The translations under genes were made by a program, and so were the position numbers. From Porphyra umbilicalis (Eukaryota; Rhodophyta; Bangiophyceae; Bangiales; Bangiaceae), in assembly GCA_002049455.2 (NCBI GenBank), contig KV918781.1, positions 124,001 through 188,000 of the forward strand: a stretch of 64,000 bases of DNA. Direction: 5' to 3'. Below the pieces are notes generated by a model that ran no database searches, was not told where the DNA came from, and worked only from the letters and a program-made list of their open reading frames with translations. Below are positions 21,916 to 32,117 of this stretch, in pieces. Each line of letters opens with the position of its first letter. Within the stretch, counting starts at the first letter, position 1.

Positions 21916-22685
21916 CACATGCTGCACGACTCCCCCGCACACCGACGGGTCTTAACCCCGACGCTCGTCACCCGGCATCCGGCCACCTGGCCCCCACTCC
22001 GACGCAAAACCGCGTGCGCGGGCGCGCGTACGCGTAAGCGTTGATTTGACCAGCAGCGCAAGCTGCTCGCCACACACGAACGCGCGTGCGTGGCCGGACG
22101 GTCGCGACAAGCGACGGCGAACCGCCACCTCTCCCCGATCGGAACTGGGCGGCGCGCCCCCCGACGACTCCCGCCGCCTGGGCGGTTACGCCCGCGCGGG
22201 CCCGTAAGAGGCCGCGATCGCCCAATCGAGTTTCACCATCCTCGGATCTCACTGGGACGGTTCGAATCTCGCGTTGGAGGCATGTAGCATATCTCTGCTT
22301 CCAATTGGCAATTGGGCACAAGTAGCCTCCTTGACGGGCCAAAGCCCATGTATTGTGGGAATTGGCCTGTGGCACGCCCTTTGGGGGGTTACTTTCGCAT
22401 TGTTCATTTTATTAATTGTCTGTTTGCTTGCCTGTCCTACCTGTCTGCCGGCACTCATTACAATCGCTTGTGATCGGACGGTCCAACAACCAGTGCCCTC
22501 GTTTATATTAAACCGCCATGGGTCCGGGGTCACCGTCGTGGGCACCACCCGGCTCCCCATCGGATGCCCTTCACCAAAAGGTCTTTCTTCCTCGCCGCGA
22601 CGGCGATAGAACTCGCTTCATTGCTTGGCTACGGTCGGTCTCAGTACACTGGTGATTGCACCAAAGTTATTAATACCACAATTCA
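21916..22685. other. No gene recognised
   Basis: Mostly GC-rich DNA with a more AT-balanced patch at 22300-22520. The ORFs here are short and overlap on both strands. I see nothing to annotate. Confidence 0.3.
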
Positions 22686-22765
22686 AAGGGGGGGTCATGC
22701 ACAGGGGGGGTCATTCACCGGGGGTGTCATTCACAGGGGGGGTCATTCACAGGGGGGGGCATGCA
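22686..22765 (+). repeat. Short tandem repeat, unit about 18 bp
   Basis: Four to five imperfect copies of a G-run followed by GTCATTCACA or GTCATGCACA. Downstream to 23925 is GC-rich DNA with CCG runs and no supported gene. Confidence 0.7.
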
Positions 22766-23929
22766 ACGGGTTGGCGTATAGCGCGTTGGGAAGGTGCACA
22801 ATCTCTTGCACGACCCCCGCCACCGCCGCCGCCGACGCCGGCGGCGGCCGCGTCGGGCGCCACGGCGCGCGGGGGGGACAGCCGCGGCGGCGGGGGGACC
22901 ATCGTCGGCCCCGACCGCGGCGGCGGGGTCGGCGTCCTTCAGAAAGCCCTAGACGCATCGAGCAGGCCTCCGTGAAAAATCTATGGCTATGGACGTTTCT
23001 TCGGAGCGGCGCTGCGCTGTTTTCGTGCGCCGGATGCAGGGACGATCCTGTCACAGTCGATGTCCTCAGCTTGAATTCGTCGTGGCAGCTTCTCCTTCGA
23101 GTCCTACGTCGGGCTCTACGTGCTCTCCAAAGTAGGAATGCCAGAGTCAGCTTCGCTGTTCCACCCGTTTCATGTTCGTCCGGAGTCTGTAGCTGCCACC
23201 AGCAGTACGGGTTTTACGTGTCGGCCAGTGTACTGCTCTGCCGTATTCGTCTCATCCTCCTTGGCGACCACTGTCTCGTCCGAGTTGGCAACAGTCGTGA
23301 CCACATGTGCTAATATCTTCGCAGTCTTACTCTACAGAAGTACAAAGTGCAGCGAAGAGCCTAGTCCTCTTGCCCCCGTCCCCTCCTTCCTCCCCCGTTC
23401 ATCCCGCGTCACGCCTCTGCCGCCCCCTGCGTGGGCCCCGCCTTCCGTCTTTATTTCGTCCGCGCCATCCCTCTGCACCGCTTACCCCGCCACATGCAGA
23501 TCATTTGCCGCTGGTGCAGCCGCCACAAGACGCCTGACCCCCCTCACCCCCCCCTTTCCTCCGCCGCCTAATGCCGCCGCACACACCGCCGCCCAGTTGC
23601 CGAGCCCCCGCCCCGCCGCCTCGCCGACCGGTACCCACGAGCACGCTGCGCCCGCCGCAGCAGAGCGGCGACGTGCAGGCGGTGATCGCAGCCGCCCCCG
23701 CCTCCGCCCTGCCCCCCGCCAATGACGCGGAGCGGCGGCCGGCCGGAACGCGCCTCCGTCGCGTGCGCAAAGGATGTGACGGTATGTCATGCGACGGCCG
23801 CCCAGAAAGAGGCTGCGGGCCAAAGCCCCGCCGCCGTGGCTGCCGCCGCCGCCGCTGCCGCTGGGATGCCGGCGTGCCATTGCGACGGCCAAAAGTGCGT
23901 GGACGGTGGTGACCGCAGCGGCGGCAGCC

Positions 23930-24545
23930 CTACAAGAAACTTTTCAGAAAATCTCAGGTTTTCTGCCTCGGAATCCCAGGTCGCTTGGGATACCGAGCTA
24001 AATCCATTGCATGAAGCGATTTACCTGGGATTCCGTGCAACGGCGACCTGGCCCGTGCGGATCGACCTGGGATTTCGAGTCCACTGTCGCGGATCGGCCT
24101 GGATGGGATCCTCAGCCTCTTTGCTCATGCCGCTTCGCGCGCCAACAATCCCCGCCAGCTCTGAACAAATTGTGAAGTGGTCGTGTCCCCATACATTCCC
24201 GGCCTTTGGCTTGCCCCATCGCCACCGCGGCGTAGTGACACGTCAGGCTTCAGGGAGGGAGGGTATCCCCGGCTGGGCCTGTGCCCACATACAGAAGGTC
24301 CGGTGACGCGGGCCGGCGGCGCTCTGGGCCGCCGCCAAGCGACCATCCTGGCACGTGGCGACATCAGGACCAGCATGCCTCGAGCTGTCAGACTGGAGGA
24401 GGGGGGAGGTGCAGCGGGTGGAAGGTGGCGAACACAGCAATGCATTGAGCCCCTCTCGTGAGCGTGCTGAAAGGGACATGTGAAACTTGTGGCCACCTGT
24501 TCGAAACACCTGAGGCTTAAAACGAGCGAGCTGCTTCCAGTCTTG
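23930..24545 (+). repeat. Dispersed repeat, copy 1 (CCCAGGT-motif repeat)
   Basis: Matches 63395-64000 in the same orientation over about 0.6 kb with scattered substitutions. The first 170 bp carry repeated CCCAGGT or ACCTGGGATT words in both orientations (about 23965-24085). The rest includes blocks such as CCGGCTGGGCCTGTGCCC and GCCTCGAGCTGTCAGACTGG. Both copies follow CCG-rich DNA. No convincing protein is encoded, and family is unknown. Confidence 0.8.
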
Positions 24546-24889
24546 CCATCCACTGTCAAGATCTAGATGCCGATGGCAGTTTCCAGAGCATTCCACTTTC
24601 AGCCGTGAAATCCTGCCTTTTGATTTGGCACTGCCTCGCCCTGATTGCCTGTAAAATAGTCTCCCATGGCCTTACCGACAATGAATTCCATTAGCCACCG
24701 ACACTCGCATTGCCATCGCCGGTGCTCCTTCTTCGCCGCCTCGTCATCGACCTGCTGCTTCAGCTCCCCCCCCCATCCCAACCTGTACCCCCCACCAGCA
24801 GTGGCCAAAAAACCCTCTGACGTCGGCGAGCGGTACGCCTGTTACTGCCCATCCTGCACGGACGACGGGCGCAGTGGTCCCAACTCCGT

Positions 24890-27588
24890 GTGTCGGTCAA
24901 CCGCGCCAGCGCACAGGCGGCCGTCGAGGCGGACCGGCGCCGATGCGACGCGGACGAAACGCAGGACGCAAGTCTGGCATCGAGCGATTCAACGTCAAAC
25001 GACGGGTCAGACGGATCAGACGCGTCCAACGACGTGCCACCACCGGATTTCATCGCTGATCCGGAGCCAGAAGATCAGATTAGGGCTCCTCCGATCCCAA
25101 TTTACCAACCAACCGTCAGCACGAAAGAAGTGCATCTGACGGTGGGCCAGTTTAAGCATTGTAGAGCAGACCTTGTGCTGCATGCCTTTACAGTTCAACA
25201 CGATTTGACGCAAGCATCAATTGCGGACCTACTTCAATTAAGCTCCTCCGCGGCCACGTACTGCACGCCCCACCTCAGGAGCGTTTCGTCGATGCAATCG
25301 TCACTTGGAGACAAGGATAGTCGACTGTTGCGTCCACGGGTGCGAGGCCTTCACCCATACGCGCGCGTAACAGACCACGTGCGACGCTTGCGGAGCACCG
25401 CGCTTCAAAGCCAACGGCAAGCCGGCCAAACAGGTCACGTACTGGTCCTTGACATCCTGGTTGGCTCATCTTCTCAGCGACCCCATAACTGGGAAGTCAA
25501 TGATGGAGAACATGCCTGCGGCGCGCAAGGCTGTGGATGAAGTGGCCTACAGGGTCTACGAATACCCCAACAGCTCGAGCTTCCGTCTCTACCGCGATGC
25601 AGGACTACTTGATCACGGCACTTTCGTACCAGTTAACTGTGCAACCGACAGCTTTCAGTTCTTTCGGCAGAAAAGGTTCGAAGGATGGCTGGTAACGGCC
25701 ACACCCCTGAGTCTGAGCTCTGACCAACGGACGCGCACGAAGTATTAGCTAATACTGGTCGTAACGCCTGGGCCAAGACAAACTGCCGACCTCGAATCGG
25801 TTCTACACCCCATTGCGGCGGAGTTAAACGAGCTGGCCGAGGGTGTTCCGGGTCTGATGGTAGCCAACTCGCCAAACCCAGTCGTGTCAAGAGCCGCAGT
25901 GCTCAACTTTTCGACGGATCAGCCGTGCGGCGACAAGCTCTGTCAACTAATGTGGCGTCAGCAGCTACATTTACAACCGTTTTCGTCTCTTCCAGGGAAC
26001 CTACGCTCCTGCAAGTAGCCATGTCTACTTCGCGACTAAGGATCTAAGTGGCACGTCCCTGTTCAAAGTACATGACTGCATTGCACCGCGATGCACGGCC
26101 GCAAGTATCGCCGTAAGTGCGGCTGAAGTGGAGGACGCGCGTGCAGAAGGCAGATTGGTCGCGTACCAGAAAAGGCTACAGCAGAAGAGTGGCGTGAAGG
26201 GCTACTCCCTGTTCTTCGCGCCCAGCCCTGTAATGCGCACCGCCTACTCGCACCCCAAACACTTATAAACTATGGGTCTCACCGCCACCTCCTACGATAC
26301 TATGCACTTGGTGCTCCTAAACGTGTCGCCGCACCTGTGGAAGGTCTTCGCTGGGTTTAAGCTGATAAAGATCAAGAAGGACGAAGACTAATTCTTATCG
26401 AAGGCGATGGTGGCCCGTATCGGCCGGGAGCTGCGGGAGGCGCGCCAGATGGTGCCCCTGGCCCATGCCAGATCTCTGAGAAATATCGACATCCATTAAA
26501 AGTCCTTCAGGGCGGTCGACTGGATGCACTGTATCCTGTGCAGCGGAGAAGTACTGCTGGCAAGTCGGATTCCAAGCGCCTTCTACAAGATCTTCATGGC
26601 ACTAAGCCGTGCCTGCCGTCTGCTATTCCGACCTATGGGCGTATCTGAGGCGGATATCCAGTCGATTGACAACGATCTCAAGATCTTCGTGACAAGCCAC
26701 TACGATAAGATATACCGCGGGTCGGCCGAGCGGTTACCGCTCTGCCTGTCGACAATCTCATCTCTTCTGGACATTGTTCCGCTGCTCCGAGCGTGCGGCC
26801 CAGCCTGGGTCGTCTGGCAGTTTCCGATGGAACGGAAAATTGGGACGCTGGAAAAGCTGATCCGCTCCAGTTCAAGACCAAAAGCCACCCTCGTCAAGAA
26901 TGTCACGCGCAAATGCAAGGCCCACCTCATTACTTTCTTTGGCGAGCAATACTTACCCACCGAATTGGCAGAAACAACAAAGAAACGTTGGTCGGCGCCT
27001 GATCTTCTTCGCGGCAGCCTGAAGGTACCTCAGGATGTCGGCCCTGACTGCGCGCTGCTACCACCTAGGAGCGAGCCGGTGGGCCTCCGAGGCGCGGAGC
27101 TTGCCAGTATGCGGGCAGTGCTGATCCATGAGAACGCCGACGAAGAGCCTCTTTAGTTTTCGGCTAAGAAGTACTACCGAGCTAAGCTCGCGTCCGGAAA
27201 AGTTGCCGGATCTAGGCCTGCCGGGTTGGACAGCGACAAGCGCCGGCGCCGTAGCTACTCGGTACGCATCAAGTCCCGAGAAGATTTCTTCCTCCCTGAC
27301 GATTTCGTGGGGGAGCGCTCAGTCTCAACGTTTGGGGCCATCTTACACTACGCGGCCGTGTTCATTGATGGCGAAGCAATGGCCGTCGCCTACGTAGAGC
27401 GCGTTAAGTCGGCCAAGGACCGCCCCTGCCGGTATGGTTACGCGGCGACCAAGTACGGGATGGAGGATATCCTTGGGCAAGGCGGGTCGTGCGGATACGT
27501 ACCAGTCGGCGCCGTGGCCGATTTCTTCGCCAAAGAGGGCCTCCATTTTGTGTTGTTCAATAGGGAGCCGATTTCTGAGGACCTGTAG
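24890..27588 (+). pseudogene. TNP2-like (CACTA/EnSpm) transposase, frameshifted and with stops
   Basis: Spliced by eye across frames, the translation resembles TNP2-type transposases. There is an N-terminal helical region (24890-25440), then after a frameshift near 25445 a block with YRDAGLLDHGTFVPVNCATD (about 25590-25650). After an in-frame TAG at about 25746 come VVTPGPRQTADLESVLHPI and AVLNFSTDQPCGDKLCQLM (compare the TNP2 pattern of a PGP line followed by a DLPA-K-GF line). Next are SYDTMHLVLLNVSPHLWKVF (about 26295-26355) and a C-terminal block 26524-27156 with DWMHCILCSGEVLL and GPAWVVWQFPMERKIGTLEK, the W-FPMER motif of this family. 27226-27588 is a further C-terminal segment. Several stops and shifts show it is dead. 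Element ends and CACT termini were not found. Confidence 0.6.
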
Positions 27589-27978
27589 AACCAAATGAGG
27601 TGGGCTAAGAGGACGCAAACCACTTGTCATTGGAGTAAATTATGCGTGTAACTGCCTAAAAAGAATAGAAAGCAGTGACCAAGACAAGAACAAGTGCCAC
27701 ATTTACTTTCTACACGCTAAAAATTGCAGCTCTGATTCATTCCAGTGACGTTTTTACGCCAACCAGATCTCGACCGGACCCAGGGCCCACGGAGGCCTCT
27801 GGGCCGCATGATCTCGGAAAAGCGGTCGAGGGGGCGGCATTGGTTTCCAACGGCCTCTGGCGGGGGTGCCCGTTCACCAGCATCGCCCGGCGGCAGCTTT
27901 CCGGCCCAGTGCTTCGCTGGCGCTCTACGAAAGGGAGGCGCTCAGAGCTTGCGCACTGGAAGTATTCTGGCCAGCGCC
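27589..27978. other. No gene recognised; flank of the nested cluster
   Basis: Intergenic DNA between the TNP2-like remnant and element D. The last five bases before D's LTR (27979-27983, CAGAC) are one copy of its target duplication. I see no other feature. Confidence 0.4.
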
Positions 27979-27983
27979 CAGAC

Positions 27984-28630
27984 TGTAGTACCACAATATA
28001 GGGGGTTACCTCAGAAGGTGGGAGGTAACGGCCGTCTTAGCCGCTCGCGCGACACCCGCTATGGGACTCGAGGTCCGGGAAGTCGGGCCGATCGAAACGC
28101 CAAGACATCAAGACACGGTTAACTTGCCGGCGACGACGGTGCCTCCCACCGTCGTCGCCCTTCGTCCTAAACGGGCGAAAACCGTCGCCCGGGCCCAATT
28201 TCCCCAAATGGGAATTGACCCGGGCCGTCACCAATCAATGCAGATAATTCCCTCCATGCATGTCGTGTCCCCCGAGGCGATCATTGCAAACGAGGGGGAG
28301 AAGCCGTCCCGCGCGCAACGCGCTGCACCCGCCGCGTGGCGCCCGGTCGGCCGTCGCGTGCCGCGCCCTCTCGGGCGCGCCAGCGCCCTCTCGGGCGCGC
28401 CAATCCGGCCTCCCGCAGGGTCCGCGTGCCGGGCGCGGCGGGTCGGGTACGCTCCCCGGGTGGCCCGAGCCGGTCAGCGGGGCCGCCCCCTCGCCCCGGC
28501 CCCCGCGTCGCCGCCCCGTCGGCCACCACCGCCGCTGGCGTCGCCACCCGACGTCGGGGACCGCGTCCCCCGTCGTCGCCGACGTCCCCGCGGTGGCCCC
28601 CTGGAGGATAGGGGGCCCCGTAGGACTACA
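27984..28630 (-). repeat. 3' LTR of element D (647 bp)
   Basis: Terminal TGTAG and CTACA; aligns end to end with 53299-53944 with roughly thirty substitutions and a 1-bp length difference. The adjoining internal bases read GAAGGGGA on the minus strand, a polypurine tract. Confidence 0.9.
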
Positions 28631-29760
28631 TCCCCTTCGGCCGAGATGGAGCCGTCCCCGGCGACGCCCTTCGCCGGCCCCGTCGGGGCTCCGTTTCGCG
28701 CGCTCCCGTCGTGCCCGTCAACGGCGGCCGTCGCTCCGGGTTCGTCGTCGGCGGCCGTCGCGCCGCCCGCGTCGGGACCGCTTGGGCGCCGCCCCACCGT
28801 CCCCGTCCTCCCGTCGGTGCCGTCGGGTACGCGGCTCCCGTATGATTCGCATGGCCGAAAGTGGCGAAAGCCGCCCCGCCCAGCAGGCGCCGGCGCCGCG
28901 ACCAGCGCCTAGGCCGAGTCCGCGGCTTGTCTGGCGCCCGCGGCCGGCCCGGGCCCGGCTGCATCCTCCAGCGGGGGTCCCGCGGCCGTGCCGGAGGAGC
29001 TCTTGCCGTTGTTGGGGCAGTCGGCCCCCGCGCTCCCGCCACGCCCGGCGCCGCCCGCCGTCCGAGCGTGGCTCGCCCCGCTGGGGCCGGCCGTGGCCTC
29101 GGCCGACTGGCCGCTCGTCAGCGACGTCTTCCTCCCGGCTCATCCCCACGACGCAGGCGGCGAAGCCGCCGTGTGGCGGGCCTTCAAGGAGTTTGCCAAG
29201 GTGGCGGGTTACGGTACCCGGCCGGCGGCCGAGCGCGACTTTGCTTCCTTCGTCCGCTCCGTCGGGGACAGCGCGGCGTGGCTGCGCTGCATGTTGCGGT
29301 GCAACCCGGGGCGGGTGCACTTGGTACCGCACCCCGCGGCCGAGCTCCCATTCGTCGCCGGCGAAAACGAGGACGCGTACCTCGAGGACTGGCATGCACG
29401 CCTTCGCCGCCGCCCTGCGGTCCCGTTCGGTCACTTCTTGGCGCTTGCCAACTTCGGGGGCGTGGGCCCCCTGATCGCCTTGGCGTCGGTGGGCCCCGCG
29501 ACCGCCCCGGAGAGCTTGGCGTTGAAGGCCGCGTGCCGCGCGCGCGGCGAGCTCGTAAGCGCCCGGCGGGCGGGGCACGGGGCCATCCTTCTGTCCGTCC
29601 GCTCCGGCATTGCCTTGACGCCGGCGCGTGCTCCCCTGCCGCCGGCAATGGCCACGCGGTGTGCGACGCCGCGGCTGCTGACGTACGAGTACCCGCCCGT
29701 TGTACACCAGCAGCAGTCGCTGCTCCAGGCGTTCCCCTGCCACCCCATCCAGGGCACGGC

Positions 29761-30181
29761 TGTGAAGCGGGAGGTAGATAGGTGGATGCGTTGGTTTACT
29801 TGGATGGCGGCCTTGTGCCCACTAGGACCGCCTGATATACCTCAGGCGATCCCTCTGCCAGTCCCAGAGACGACCCTCTCTCAGTGCTCCCCCAGGCACT
29901 TCCACTCCCCGCGTGTGCAGGGCCTGCCGCGCACCTCCCAAAGCGGAGCATGCGCCTCCCCGGTGGTAAGCCGCCCACCGCCGCACAATCCAGTCACCAC
30001 GCCACGCACAATCTTCCCCGATCTCACCTCGAGAGAGGGGGAGCTCACCAAGAGATACTCAAATCAAGTACAAACAAGTACAAGTCATACACAATGGAAT
30101 GCCAACAAGTACACGAGCTTGAGTCACCAAAAGCCCGCGTGTAAGTATAGCTCCAATGGAATTCCCGAGCGGAGCTCAACA
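29761..30181 (-). repeat. 3' LTR of copia element C (421 bp)
   Basis: On the plus strand it starts TGTGAAGCGG and ends GAGCTCAACA. It is full length with respect to the LTRs at 36453-36873 and 3613-4033, and the 5 bp outside it are ACGGC. Confidence 0.95.
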
Positions 30182-30275
30182 CTCCCCCACTTACATCGGA
30201 GTTCATGTAAGTCCACCGGAGGGCTGGTATCGATACCAGCAAAAGCACTCCGCGCCGTTCTTCTTGTAGACTGTA

Positions 30276-31729
30276 TTGCAGACCGCCCAATTTTGGCCGA
30301 TCCGAACAGGAACACAACCACAAGGGGGACGAGAACAAGAGTGCGAAGTACGGACTGACAGCCTTTAAGGACCAAATCACAGTACATCACAGGCTCTATT
30401 TTTGGAAACATCTGAGTGAGAACAGAGCTGTCAGAGAATTGATGAACGGGGGGCTGCCCTGGCTCCCCTTCTACGGGTGATTTGGACCGAACATGTCTCG
30501 AAAAGATCTGAAGGTCGCACAAGGCGCACCGCACTATTGTCGCAGTGCACGTCTCTCAGGCCATTCTGCCTGGATCTGGCCTGTCTTGCAGAACTTCGGG
30601 GCCCCGGAGCCCGCATCTGATGCGGATCCGAGGCGGAACGCTCGAGAAACGACGAGAAACGACGAGAAACGAAGGGAAACGACGGGACTGCGAGGGGGCC
30701 TGAATGACCTGGGTCGGGCCGCAGCACACGCCTACTGTCGGAAGGGGACCCTCTTTACAGCTCCACACCTGCTGATTGGCTGGGACGCAAGATCCTTGCA
30801 CATTTAATTCGGTCGCTGATTGGCTGTCCGTTGCTGCTCGCGCGTTGTCGTCTTCGTCTTCGCCGCGCTGCTGTCCCCCCCCCCAAGTGGCGCAACAGTT
30901 GGGATCATTGCTCACGCCCCGGCAAAAGAGGGGGAAAGACTACCCACGTAGCGGGAGAGTGACCAAAGAGGAAAGAAAAAGACGGCGCGTCTGCCTGTGT
31001 TGTTTTTGAGTGCGATCCAGTGCATGCGCAGATTTGACTCTTCACGCCCTCCCACCCCCACCGCCGCTGTCCACGCCGCTGGCCAGAACCACTCACTGAG
31101 CGTGAACCAGAATGCCCCATGTTTCCCAGACGCGCCTACATGGACGGCGGACACAAACAAGGGAGGGGGGGGGGCACATGGACGACTCAAGCAGAGAGTA
31201 CAGGCTGATGACACACCATGTTCACCACCGATGTCGCGCGCTACAGGGAAGGGGCCAAAATTTACAACAAAAGCACACAGAGACAAGCAGCACAGCATCA
31301 ACGATCGCGCCTGCCGCCATGCAATGAGCACCCGTGCGCCCCCCCCCCCCTCCCCGCCCCCCCCCGAAAAGAGAAGCGGACCCCCTGGAGTGTGCGCAAA
31401 CGACGCATACCTCCGTGAGACACCCTGTCCGAGCAAAAGGGCGACAGCTGCCCGCGATCGGCGGAGCGACGGGGGCGCCGGCGATAGTGACGGGCGGGGG
31501 CAAGCGGGGGGGGGGGTGGGGGGGTGCGGCGCAGCTGTCGGCACTACGGCGGCCGGGTCCCCGACCGCCGGCTCTTGTACCGGCTCCAGATTCAATTTAA
31601 TTTACTCGCCGACTTGCTGTGAAACATGCCTGGATAAATGCGATATAAGTGCGCAGTTATCAAAAATGTTTGAAAACACATGAGCGCTTGTGTTCTTGTT
31701 CGGATCGGCCAAAATTGGGCGGTCTGCAA
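30276..31729. mobile_element. TA-flanked TIR element E inside copia C (1454 bp)
   Basis: Ends are inverted repeats of about 43 bp starting TTGCAGACCGCCCAATTTT with one or two mismatches, flanked by TA on both sides (30274-30275 and 31730-31731). Comparison with element A shows that the copia sequence continues across the insertion. The interior has a short AACGACGAGA-type tandem array (about 30645-30685) and C/G runs but no transposase. It is a non-autonomous, Tc1/mariner-type insertion and the third level of nesting. Confidence 0.75.
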
Positions 31730-31731
31730 TA

Positions 31732-32117
31732 TCGTTACCGTCCACAACAAAAAAATCGCTGTTAGTGCACAAAAACAAAAGGGGCTCAGTCGACTGCTGC
31801 CGACTCGAGCAGCAAGATGACATACCCCAGCCGAACGTCCGGCTAGCAGAACCGGCCCAAACCGCCCCAAGCACTGCGTGATGTTTCTTGTGAACGGTAT
31901 CGATACCGTCCAAAACAAAAAATCGCCGTTAGTGCACAAAAATCAAAAGGGGCTCAGTCGCCTGCCGCCGACTCGGACAGCAACATGACATACCCCAGCC
32001 GGCCGTCCGAGCACCACAACCGGCCCAAAACGCCGCAAACCCGATGCCAAACGCAAAGGGCACGCGGCCCGTCACCATGGTCGCTCTGCCAAAGACCGCC
32101 GCCGACCCCGGAGGGGC
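31732..32117 (-). repeat. Tandemly duplicated module in the 3' region of copia C
   Basis: A module of about 170 bp occurs twice, around 31745-31890 and 31915-32060 (AAATCGC, GTTAGTGCAC, AGGGGCTCAGTCG, GACATACCCCAGCCG in both). Element A has one copy at the matching place. The modules are bounded by GGTATCGATACC-type palindromes (31899-31910 and, across element E, 30234-30245). Confidence 0.75.

Noticed and set aside
28718-29743. 341-codon minus-strand ORF next to D's 3' LTR
   Set aside because: Arg/Gly-rich shadow of the antisense frame on the plus strand, which has more protein-like composition.
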